From positions 1 through 7,595 of the forward strand of contig JAGMDP010000253.1 of assembly GCA_023128635.1 (NCBI GenBank): a DNA stretch of 7,595 bases, in the 5' to 3' direction. Source of the DNA: Candidatus Heimdallarchaeota archaeon. GTDB taxonomy: Archaea; Asgardarchaeota; Heimdallarchaeia; JABLTI01. Positions 1 to 6,233 of the stretch are shown in pieces (the first letter of the stretch is position 1; each line of letters begins with the position of its first letter). Below the pieces are notes generated by a model. It was not told the origin of the DNA and made no database searches. It worked only from the letters and a program-made list of their open reading frames with translations. The position numbers and the translations under genes were made by a program.

Positions 1-2
1 TA

Positions 3-491
3 TTGAATTCGATGAAATTGCGTTCTGAAAGAAAGAAGAAGACAGAAAAATCTAGTCTTAGAAGTATTGCCATTAAAGAGAAATTTTACAAAAGTAATTT
101 TTACATTTTCGAAATTGGGTTTATTATTGTGGCAGTTCCAGTACTTCTTGTAGCAATTACTTCTATTCCAATTCTTGTCTACTTCACTTTAGTCCAAAAT
201 TTCGAATTGTGGCCTTTCATTATTTTAGGATCTCTCATAGCATTCTCTCAAATACTAGCCATTCAAATTTTCGTAAAGAAATTTTATCTTACTCCCTACA
301 ATATGACTTTTGGTGAGTATCTCAGATTTCGATATGATGAACGAAACGTAATTGAAAAGGATGAAAACAAACCACAGAAAACTTGGTATGATAATTTAGA
401 TGAATTCATAATTCAGATTCGAGATACACAAAGAGAACAAACACATCGAATTTATGCGACTAATTATGAAAATGCAAATCTTTCTATGTAA
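3..491 (+). CDS. Small two-helix membrane protein, unknown function (5' end uncertain)
   Basis: I do not recognise this protein. From the TTG at 3 it has 162 residues; an ATG at 12 would give 159. The frame is open to the left edge, so the true start may lie outside the window, and no ribosome-binding site is visible in the few bases ahead of either codon. The first ~30 residues are strongly basic. Two hydrophobic segments follow (about 38-63 and 70-91), joined by a very short loop, which suggests a membrane hairpin with both ends on the same face, probably the cytoplasm. The remaining ~70 residues are charged and soluble-looking, with a Tyr/Arg/Glu-rich stretch around 104-115. There is no signal peptide or catalytic motif. 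The gene converges with the amidohydrolase gene, with only 18 bases between the stops and no clear T-run terminator. Coding status is likely from length and composition; the function is unknown. Confidence 0.7.
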   Translation: MNSMKLRSERKKKTEKSSLRSIAIKEKFYKSNFYIFEIGFIIVAVPVLLVAITSIPILVYFTLVQNFELWPFIILGSLIAFSQILAIQIFVKKFYLTPYNMTFGEYLRFRYDERNVIEKDENKPQKTWYDNLDEFIIQIRDTQREQTHRIYATNYENANLSM

Positions 492-509
492 ATATGGGAT
501 TAAAGATTA

Positions 510-1937
510 TTAGAGAAAACCATCTTCTACATCTTTTACAAGTTTAGATCCTGCTTTTATCCAGTCATCTGTTGCATCACTGAAAATCCTTTCCGCTCTT
601 TTGTTTGCTTCTTTCAATATTTCATCAGTATTAATTGATAGGAATTCATTGTTTTCGATAATCATTTTACCATTAATTATTACATTCTCAACTTCATAAC
701 CAGTTGATGAGTAAACCAAATTTGGAATGTAATTTCTAAATGGTTTTGAAACTGCCGGTGCAAGATTCAGAGAATTCAGATTAACCATTATTACATCAGC
801 TTGTTTTCCAACTTCTAGTGTTCCTATTTTTTTGTCAAGACCAAGAATTTGGGCGCCACCTACTGTAGCAATTTGTAGAACTTCCCATGCTGGTAGAACA
901 GTTGGATCTTTCATTATTACCTTAGTAAGATTACTTATGGTTCGCATTTCACAAAACATGTTATGTAAACCAGGTCCTGGTGCTTGATCAGAACCAATTC
1001 CTACCTTACCACCTAGAGCCACAAAATGACCTATGGGTGGAACTATCCCATCAATCATGCTAATCGAACTAGGACACCCAACCATTTTCGCTCCTCTTTT
1101 AACCATGAGTGCTCTTTCAGCTTCACTTGTGTCATGACAATGTGCCCCAATGAGATTTTCATCTAGTAGCTCATTCTTTTCAAGAATTTTTACAGTTGAA
1201 GCGTCTTTCCCAAATCTCTCAATGATTTGTAGTCTTTCTCGTTGTCCTTGCGCAACATGAATATGAATACCACTTTCTCTTCTCTTTGCTTCTTCTTGTA
1301 TGCTTTTCAGTAATTCTAGTGAGATCATATCTAACGCTTGTGGGCCATACATACAGCTTACTAACTCTTCATCTTGGAATGTCTTGAATAATTCAGTAGC
1401 TCTTTTGAAAGCTGCTTCTCCCTTTTGTCTATCGAATTCATATAGGTCTGTTGGTTTCAAATGATCCCTTTTTGGACTAACTTCATTTATGGTTTCAGTA
1501 GCAACTACTCGAGCACCAAAAGGAAGATAGACATGATTAATAATATTTGAAACATTCGAAGCATATTCTGCAAAAGTTGTTGTACCAGATTTTAATCCCT
1601 CTAGGACACCAAGTTTTGAACCAACTATTGCATCCTCCGGTTTCATATGTCTACCAATAGGTCCAATCCCCTTATTCATCCACTCAATTTCTGGTAAGTC
1701 TTGTGCTCCCCCTCTTAATAGCGTTGAACCTGTATGTATATGAGCATTGACTAATCCTGGCATTGTAACGTAATTGTCGCCGTTTATTATAATGTCAGCA
1801 TCCTTTTTGTTGAATTTCTCCATTGTACCTACAAAAGAGATCTGATTATCTGTTATACCAATTGCTCCATTATCAATAATACCAAGATTTTTTCCTCTAA
1901 AGGATAATATTCTAGTATTTAGAATTGCGATATTCAC
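510..1937 (-). CDS. Metal-dependent amidohydrolase, ATZ/TRZ (cytosine deaminase / SAH deaminase-like) group
   Basis: Probably a cytoplasmic zinc or iron hydrolase that deaminates or dechlorinates a nitrogen heterocycle, as its superfamily does; the substrate cannot be told from sequence. Numbering is from the GTG at 1937 (475 residues). The N-terminal beta domain leads into PGLVNAHIH with metal ligands H66 and H68, followed by the usual RG (75-76). The third ligand H227 lies in HIHVAQ, H266 in GAHCHD, and the metal Asp D317 in GSDQAPG. The C-terminal beta sandwich has the standard GTLEVGKQAD motif (372-381). The barrel looks complete and of normal length. The general acid/base Glu usual three residues after the third ligand (HxxE) is Gln here (Q230). 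An in-frame TTG at 1964 would add nine residues, but a GAGGTGA ribosome-binding site lies 5 bases before the GTG at 1937, so I place the start there. The superfamily is certain; a specific substrate name would be a guess. Confidence 0.92.
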   Translation of the reverse strand: MNIAILNTRILSFRGKNLGIIDNGAIGITDNQISFVGTMEKFNKKDADIIINGDNYVTMPGLVNAHIHTGSTLLRGGAQDLPEIEWMNKGIGPIGRHMKPEDAIVGSKLGVLEGLKSGTTTFAEYASNVSNIINHVYLPFGARVVATETINEVSPKRDHLKPTDLYEFDRQKGEAAFKRATELFKTFQDEELVSCMYGPQALDMISLELLKSIQEEAKRRESGIHIHVAQGQRERLQIIERFGKDASTVKILEKNELLDENLIGAHCHDTSEAERALMVKRGAKMVGCPSSISMIDGIVPPIGHFVALGGKVGIGSDQAPGPGLHNMFCEMRTISNLTKVIMKDPTVLPAWEVLQIATVGGAQILGLDKKIGTLEVGKQADVIMVNLNSLNLAPAVSKPFRNYIPNLVYSSTGYEVENVIINGKMIIENNEFLSINTDEILKEANKRAERIFSDATDDWIKAGSKLVKDVEDGFL

Positions 1938-1942
1938 AAAAC

Positions 1943-1949
1943 TCACCTC
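1943..1949 (-). promoter_or_regulatory. Ribosome-binding site that fixes the amidohydrolase start
   Basis: Read on the - strand this is GAGGTGA, close to the perfect complement of the 16S 3' end, 5 bases before the GTG at 1937. It lies inside the longer frame that would start at the TTG at 1964, so it argues for the shorter protein. A weak AT-rich box (TTTTAATT, about 1979-1986) further upstream would give a leader of about 20 bases that includes this site. Confidence 0.75.
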
Positions 1950-2023
1950 AAATATATCTAACAATTACCTATCTTAGAAGAATTAAAATGATTTGTATGT
2001 GAATTCAGAAACGATCAGCAATT

Positions 2024-3637
2024 CTAAAGAAAAACTTCTTCGTATTTTTCAATTCTCTTTGCAAAATTTTTCATTTTCTCTTTATGCAATCTCGTTACTA
2101 AATTCTTCAATTCCTCTGGAGGTAATTTTATTGCTAAATAACTAACGATATCAAGAATTTGGTCTTTTGATATGGTTCCCATTTTCTGAGATGTTTTGTT
2201 ACCTTCAATTAGCAAAATATATAATTGAATAATGTCATCTTGTGTAAGAATTAATTCATTAGGAATTAGATCTGTTATAGATTCATAGAAATCATTGTCT
2301 GTATAAATTATCTTTCCAGCTAGTTCTTCCAAATCAGTTACTGGATGTTCAGATATTTTTGCAAGGGCATTGTCAGCGTTTTTCATTAGTTTCTTAGCAA
2401 TTGTTTTATCTGTTTTTGATTCCCAGCAACCGGAAAACTCGCCAAATCTAATTACTTGCAAATGTGGCACAGCTTCTTTCATCTTCAAATTCCCTAGAGT
2501 TTTAATAGCTGTAATTGTAACTTTACAACTTGGATCACTTAATGCATATAGGATCATATTCTTGGATCGTTCAGTTGGTAAACATTCAAGTGATTTTATT
2601 ATTGTTTCTCGTAATTTACTTCCTGTATCAGATTCTGTCTTATATTTCTCCATAGCAATTCCTTTTGTACTTTGATTAAGTGATTTGAGATATTTCTCAG
2701 AGAAAAATAAGGCATAAATATCTCTATAGGCATTTACTCTAATAGCTTCGGTTTCAATTTCCCAGGGATTGATTAAGAAGATTATAAACAAGATTATTCT
2801 CAAAACCTTTTTCCAAAAAGTTTCAATTTCACTTTCTTCTGTTTTATCACTATCTTCACTTACGTTCAAAAGCTCATGATTTGTAAGATATTTGGTTATG
2901 ATTTTTGGATCTTTGTTTACGGCTTCAACAAGTTTATCTTCTGTGTTTAATTTTGCTTTTCTGTATTCATCGTAAACTAGTATTTTTGTAAAGAAATTTC
3001 TAAAACCAATATTTTTTTCAAGAAACACTAAAAGGACTACAGCGATAGGTCCTGAGACAATTGCACCACCCCAGAAACCCATGAAGATTCCTGCATAAAC
3101 CTTTTCAAATAAGGGATTCATTAATCCTGCGAATAGTGCCCCAGAAATCGCTCCAATTGAAACACTAATCCATCCACCAAAAAGAATGCGAAAAATTGAA
3201 TCTTTGATTTTAACAAAGAAATTTCCGTAAACTAATCCACCTGCTAAATATCCTGCAAATCCCCCACAAATAGCACCATAGACAATAGCTAATTGCTCTG
3301 GAGTATTCCAGTATAATGCTATTATTATTGTAACTATTATAGTGAATATTGGTAAATTCAATATTCTAGAACCAAATAATCGTTCTTTTGGATTTTCTCT
3401 GAGTGAATCAAAAGCAGCTAACCAAACAAAACCAAGTTCTAAAGCTACTCCAACATGATAAATTGTCCAATAACTGTAATTTGCTCCAAAAAGTTTATGC
3501 ATAAACATTAATTCACAAACTAGAATGGTCAATGTAGTTAAAATTGAAAAACTCACAAGAAAGGCGTAAATTGAACCACGAGTATCATTTGATAGGAATT
3601 CCTGTATTTGGATCTTTATTCCTTTTGTTTTTTCCAT
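2024..3637 (-). CDS. Polytopic membrane protein with cytoplasmic HEAT-like tail, unknown function
   Basis: I do not recognise a named family. The 537-residue protein starts at an ATG with GAGGA six bases upstream. The N-terminal ~210 residues are hydrophobic, with probably six membrane segments near 22-45, 57-76, 93-110, 114-136, 150-172 and 180-206. The third to sixth are unusually rich in Gly and Ala (for example GAICGGFAGYLAGG at 121-134), which suggests tight helix packing. A charged loop (about 207-274) follows, with an acidic patch at 261-271. Another hydrophobic segment at 276-290 could be a seventh helix or an amphipathic anchor. Residues about 341-396 look like one or two HEAT-type alpha-solenoid repeats: paired helices with the pattern ALSDPSCKVTITAIKTLGNL. 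The rest is helical and ends in a basic stretch. HEAT repeats bind proteins, so a membrane-tethered scaffold or transport-associated role is possible, but that is inference. It lies 70 bases after the reductase gene and 86 before the amidohydrolase gene. Confidence 0.85.
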   Translation of the reverse strand: MEKTKGIKIQIQEFLSNDTRGSIYAFLVSFSILTTLTILVCELMFMHKLFGANYSYWTIYHVGVALELGFVWLAAFDSLRENPKERLFGSRILNLPIFTIIVTIIIALYWNTPEQLAIVYGAICGGFAGYLAGGLVYGNFFVKIKDSIFRILFGGWISVSIGAISGALFAGLMNPLFEKVYAGIFMGFWGGAIVSGPIAVVLLVFLEKNIGFRNFFTKILVYDEYRKAKLNTEDKLVEAVNKDPKIITKYLTNHELLNVSEDSDKTEESEIETFWKKVLRIILFIIFLINPWEIETEAIRVNAYRDIYALFFSEKYLKSLNQSTKGIAMEKYKTESDTGSKLRETIIKSLECLPTERSKNMILYALSDPSCKVTITAIKTLGNLKMKEAVPHLQVIRFGEFSGCWESKTDKTIAKKLMKNADNALAKISEHPVTDLEELAGKIIYTDNDFYESITDLIPNELILTQDDIIQLYILLIEGNKTSQKMGTISKDQILDIVSYLAIKLPPEELKNLVTRLHKEKMKNFAKRIEKYEEVFL

Positions 3638-3643
3638 AGAAAA

Positions 3644-3684
3644 TCCTCTACTTAAGTCAAGATGTTTTTTATAAAACCTTTTTC
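3644..3684 (-). promoter_or_regulatory. Probable archaeal promoter and ribosome-binding site of the HEAT membrane protein gene
   Basis: On the - strand, GAAAAAGG followed by TTTTATAAAA (TATA candidate 3667-3676) looks like a BRE plus TATA pair, and GAGGA (3644-3648) lies 6 bases before the ATG. Archaeal transcription usually starts about 26 bases after the TATA centre, here near 3645, which would cut into the ribosome-binding site. Either the leader is very short, or a second AT box near 3690-3697 is the one used. An own promoter here means the gene need not depend on readthrough from the reductase gene. Confidence 0.45.
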
Positions 3685-3707
3685 ATTGATTTTAATTCTA
3701 CTCTGTA

Positions 3708-5141
3708 TTACTTTTCTGACAAGCCAACGTGTTGAATGAAATGATGATATTGATCAATAGGCATTAGATTTCCTACAGCTCGTTCTACAACTTCGTTCAA
3801 AGCAGGATGAATATGCATTCCTTGGAAAATTGGAACAGCACTTCTCTCGGGAGTGTACATCAAATTAATGATCTCTTGAATCAAAACTGAAGCAAAAGGT
3901 CCGATAATGTGAGCTCCGAGTATTTCCATAGATTCTTTCTTCACAATGACTTTAACAAAGAAATCCTTCAACGCCATTGCTACACCCTTTGCAGTGTCTT
4001 GATATCTTTGAAAGCCAATTAGTACTTTATCTTTTCCGTGCTCTTCGATAGCTTCCTTTTCACCCATTCCAACACTAGCAATTTCTGGGTCTGTAAACAC
4101 TGCACTTGGTATAGCATGATAACTCGCTTTGTAACCTCGATTGTGAATCGCATTGTAATAAGCAACTTGACTTTCATAATTTGCAGCATGCTTGAATAAG
4201 TACTTTCCATTTGCATCTCCAAAAGCATAGATATTTTTCTTTGAGGTTTCCATTAAAGTATTGGTTATAATCCACCCGTCTTTATCTGTTGAAACACCGC
4301 TTTTTTCTGGATGTAAAATATCTGAATTTGAACTTCTACCAGCAGCAATAAAGAGTTCATCAGCGATTACTTCTACTTTCTCATTTGTTTCCTTGTTAAC
4401 AGCGGTAATTTTCACTCTTCCATCTGATTCTTTTTCTACTTCTCGGACCTCTGAATCAGTATAGATCATCATATGTTTTCCAAGTTCTCTTTTTGCTAAA
4501 GCTGAAACTTCTGGTTCTCCTTGTGGTAGAAATTGTGGATTACGACCTATGATTGATACATTGCTGCCCATAGCTGAGAAAAAGTGTCCATATTCAGCAG
4601 CAATATAGCCACCTCCAACAATACAAATACTGCGAGGTAATTCACTTATTTGTAATATACCATCACTTGTGTGATAATCTATTTTATCCAATCCCTTAAT
4701 ATTTGGGATTGTAGGTTTTGATCCTGTACAGAGCAGAATTTGTTTTCCCTTGATTTTCTTATCTCCAACCTTCAAAGTATAGTTTTCAATAAATTCTGCC
4801 GTTTCATGATAATAATCTAAATCTGTAGTTTGTGATAATCCATTCTTTATGTTACTCATATCCTCTCCAATTATTTCTCGCATTCTCTCCATAATAAATT
4901 TGAAATCAATCTTCTTGATATCAACATCTATACCAAAAATGCTAGCTCTTTGAATTGTTCTTATAATTTCAGCTGGATACACCAAGATTTTGGTTGGTAT
5001 ACAACCTTTTGTTAAACAAATCCCTCCAGGTTCATCTTTATCTATTACAGCAATTTTCAAATCTGGATTAGCATTTGAAACTGCGGAAATAATATTCATA
5101 ACAGAACCCGTGCCAATGGCAATAATATCGTATTCAATCAT
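3708..5141 (-). CDS. FAD-dependent pyridine nucleotide-disulfide reductase, mycothione reductase / dihydrolipoamide dehydrogenase-like
   Basis: A class I flavin disulfide reductase: a cytoplasmic homodimer passing electrons from NAD(P)H through FAD to a disulfide. Numbering is from the ATG at 5141 (477 residues). The N-terminal FAD site reads IGTGS (9-13), with the usual later glycine of GxGxxG missing. The redox-active pair is C42 and C47 in GGICLTKGCIPTK. The NAD(P)H site is GGGYIAAE (176-183), the second FAD motif is FGDANG (307-312), and the C-terminal catalytic dyad is H445 with E450 in HIHPALNEVVERA. The GTGS opening, the YPAE after the cysteines and the HIHPALxEVVE motif resemble mycothione reductase more than classical lipoamide dehydrogenase. 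Archaea are not known to make mycothiol, so the substrate could be lipoamide or another low-molecular-weight thiol. No 2-oxoacid dehydrogenase genes adjoin it. A TTG at 5156 and GTG at 5153 are possible earlier starts, but GGTGA sits 8 bases before the ATG at 5141 and overlaps that GTG. Confidence 0.93.
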   Translation of the reverse strand: MIEYDIIAIGTGSVMNIISAVSNANPDLKIAVIDKDEPGGICLTKGCIPTKILVYPAEIIRTIQRASIFGIDVDIKKIDFKFIMERMREIIGEDMSNIKNGLSQTTDLDYYHETAEFIENYTLKVGDKKIKGKQILLCTGSKPTIPNIKGLDKIDYHTSDGILQISELPRSICIVGGGYIAAEYGHFFSAMGSNVSIIGRNPQFLPQGEPEVSALAKRELGKHMMIYTDSEVREVEKESDGRVKITAVNKETNEKVEVIADELFIAAGRSSNSDILHPEKSGVSTDKDGWIITNTLMETSKKNIYAFGDANGKYLFKHAANYESQVAYYNAIHNRGYKASYHAIPSAVFTDPEIASVGMGEKEAIEEHGKDKVLIGFQRYQDTAKGVAMALKDFFVKVIVKKESMEILGAHIIGPFASVLIQEIINLMYTPERSAVPIFQGMHIHPALNEVVERAVGNLMPIDQYHHFIQHVGLSEK

Positions 5142-5149
5142 ACCGTAAT

Positions 5150-5189
5150 TCACCAATTAACGATTAGTCCCGTGGATATTAAGTATTAA
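5150..5189 (-). promoter_or_regulatory. Ribosome-binding site and weak promoter of the disulfide reductase gene
   Basis: GGTGA on the - strand (5150-5154) lies 8 bases before the ATG at 5141. Upstream are two weak AT boxes, TTAATA (about 5184-5189) and TAATAT (about 5176-5181), made from a tandem repeat that reads TATTAAG TATTAAG on the + strand. A start about 26 bases after the first box would give a leader of about 20 bases that contains the GGTGA. The box is a poor match to TTTATATA, so this is a tentative call. Confidence 0.35.
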
Positions 5190-5317
5190 GGATTAAAATC
5201 TGAGGAAAGAACAAATGGAAAAGCTATTTTTTGCCAATAAAATCTGCTTTTTTTCTTATTTATTTGTAGCAAAAATTTTCCTCCATACTCGGTCTTGGTT
5301 GATTTTCGACTTTACTG

Positions 5318-5374
5318 TTTTTATAGCAATTTGTGATAAGAATCTTATATTCATGGATTATAAATAAGTTGGGA
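5318..5374 (+). promoter_or_regulatory. Probable promoter and weak ribosome-binding site of the 5381 membrane protein gene
   Basis: TTTTTATA (5318-5325) would place transcription start near 5348, giving a leader of about 33 bases to the ATG at 5381. GGGA at 5371-5374 is a weak ribosome-binding site 6 bases before that ATG. The in-frame GTG at 5333 would lie upstream of the predicted transcript start, which favours the ATG. Other AT boxes nearby (5344-5350, 5357-5366) make the exact choice uncertain. Confidence 0.4.
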
Positions 5375-5380
5375 ATTACA

Positions 5381-6040
5381 ATGAAAAATAAGGAATACAA
5401 GATCAAGTCTTTAGAAGAAGAAGAAGTTAAGAAAGAGATTGTAAAAACTTCTAGAAGAAATTTTTGGTCATGGCTAAAATATTTAGCTATGAAATGGCGT
5501 TTTAGACTTGATCAAGCAAGAGCTATTTTTGGTTTACTAACTTTTGCTGCATTATTGTCAATAACATATTTGCCAAAAATTCCTTGGTTTCAAGATCAGT
5601 TATTTTGGCGTGGGGAATTCTTACTAACTTTTTTAGTTCTATTCTTCTTTATGATTGGTGGATACTTGTATGATAGATTTCTTAGATTATGGACAGAGAA
5701 TGTAACTGTTTCTGTAGAAAGGAATCCTTATACGTATGTTCCTCAGCCAAAAGAATTGATTGTTTCACTTGGTTGGTTCACTCATATTTTTTCAGCACTA
5801 AAACAGATTGCTGATAAATTAGAAATTGAGCTTGAAGGGGAGGAATTAATGAAGCAACAGCTAACTCATTATCTATCACTAACAGTTGATGATTCAGATT
5901 TTGAAGTACAAGCTAGTAAATTGAAAAGACTGACAGCTATTATGCTTGAATCATATATTGAATCTGAAAATGTTGGAGATTTCGATGAGTTTTTAGCTGA
6001 TTTAGAAAGTTATGTTGCTAAAAAAAATGAATTGAAGTAG
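5381..6040 (+). CDS. Two-helix membrane protein with cytoplasmic C-terminal domain, unknown function
   Basis: I do not recognise a family. From the ATG at 5381 it has 219 residues; the same frame is open from a GTG at 5333, which would add 16 residues. The first ~28 residues are charged (EEEE at 12-15). A basic, Trp-rich amphipathic stretch follows (about 28-45, with WSWLKYLAMKWRFR). Two membrane helices lie near 46-64 and 77-97 with a short loop containing PWF. An Arg/Lys-free stretch of aromatic residues near the second helix supports membrane insertion. The soluble tail of ~120 residues is acidic and helical, and includes RNPYTYVPQPKELIVSLGW (114-132) at the membrane interface. No catalytic residues are evident. 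It is monocistronic by appearance: an intergenic region precedes it and a hairpin plus T-run follows. An adaptor or small membrane-anchored regulator is conceivable but unsupported. Its hairpin layout resembles the protein at 3-491, but I see no sequence similarity between them. Confidence 0.85.
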   Translation: MKNKEYKIKSLEEEEVKKEIVKTSRRNFWSWLKYLAMKWRFRLDQARAIFGLLTFAALLSITYLPKIPWFQDQLFWRGEFLLTFLVLFFFMIGGYLYDRFLRLWTENVTVSVERNPYTYVPQPKELIVSLGWFTHIFSALKQIADKLEIELEGEELMKQQLTHYLSLTVDDSDFEVQASKLKRLTAIMLESYIESENVGDFDEFLADLESYVAKKNELK

Positions 6041-6044
6041 AAAA

Positions 6045-6089
6045 TGATATTCATTGTTTATTGACATTGAATATCAAGCTCATTTTTTT
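6045..6089 (+). terminator. Hairpin plus T-run after the 5381 membrane protein gene
   Basis: TGATATTCA (6045-6053) and its exact reverse complement TGAATATCA (6068-6076) form a 9-bp stem with a 14-base loop. A run of seven T follows at 6083-6089. It begins 4 bases after the stop codon. In archaea the T-run itself is the main termination signal, so the hairpin may be secondary. The position and order fit a terminator for this gene. Confidence 0.6.
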
Positions 6090-6159
6090 CAGATTATTTA
6101 TAATATCATATAATTTTTTAATAATATATCAACTATCTATTTGATAATCAAAACTATCT

Positions 6160-6173
6160 CTTTTCATGAAAAG
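6160..6173. repeat. Perfect 14-bp palindrome next to the rfbF TATA box (operator candidate)
   Basis: CTTTTCATGAAAAG is its own reverse complement over all 14 bases. It ends 2 bases before the TATA-like box and so covers the place where TFB would contact the BRE. A dimeric regulator bound here could block or recruit the transcription machinery. It has no coding context and is not part of a longer hairpin with a T-run, so an operator is the simplest reading. Confidence 0.55.
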
Positions 6174-6175
6174 TT

Positions 6176-6229
6176 ATTTATATATTGTTCAATTTAACAA
6201 CAATTGTATTTCCAATCTCGTTTGGTGGT
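6176..6229 (+). promoter_or_regulatory. Promoter and ribosome-binding site of the rfbF-rfbG operon
   Basis: ATTTATATA (6176-6184) is the best TATA box in the window. Transcription would begin near 6206, giving a leader of about 28 bases that contains GGTGG (6224-6228). This site lies 5 bases before the TTG at 6234 and resembles the GGTGA used elsewhere here. The geometry excludes the in-frame TTG at 6204, which falls at or before the predicted transcript start. Confidence 0.6.
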
Positions 6230-6233
6230 TATT

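Larger units (their letters stand above)
5142..5380. other. Divergent intergenic region between the reductase and membrane protein genes
   Basis: About 240 bases with no convincing gene. It must carry the start signals for both flanking genes. It holds the weak leftward promoter near 5176-5189, a run of seven T at 5248-5254, an imperfect inverted repeat (arms 5217-5234 and 5269-5281) and the rightward TATA candidate at 5318-5325. The space between about 5190 and 5317 is larger than simple promoters need, but I see no RNA gene or attachment site in it. Confidence 0.6.

Noticed and set aside
2370..2675. 101-residue open frame on the + strand
   Set aside because: It lies wholly inside the HEAT membrane protein gene on the other strand, has no ribosome-binding site and shows no protein-like domain; it is a shadow frame.
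5..3602. Repeated GAATTC hexamers across the window
   Set aside because: They fall mostly in coding sequence as common Glu/Asn/Phe codon combinations, are irregularly spaced and have no shared flanks, so they are not a repeat family.
4019..4228. 69-residue open frame on the - strand inside the disulfide reductase gene
   Set aside because: It overlaps a clearly conserved coding region in another frame of the same strand, with Met- and Leu-rich composition typical of an out-of-frame reading.
4261..4464. 67-residue open frame on the + strand
   Set aside because: Antisense to the NAD(P)H domain of the reductase, with Ser- and Thr-rich shadow composition and no start signals.
510..5141. Reductase, HEAT membrane protein and amidohydrolase as one functional operon
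   Set aside because: The genes share a strand, but the gaps are 70 and 86 bases, at least one has its own TATA candidate, and the predicted functions do not form a pathway.
6127..6146. Short inverted repeat TATCAA / TTGATA upstream of rfbF
   Set aside because: Only six base pairs in a very AT-rich spacer with no T-run or conserved position; expected by chance.
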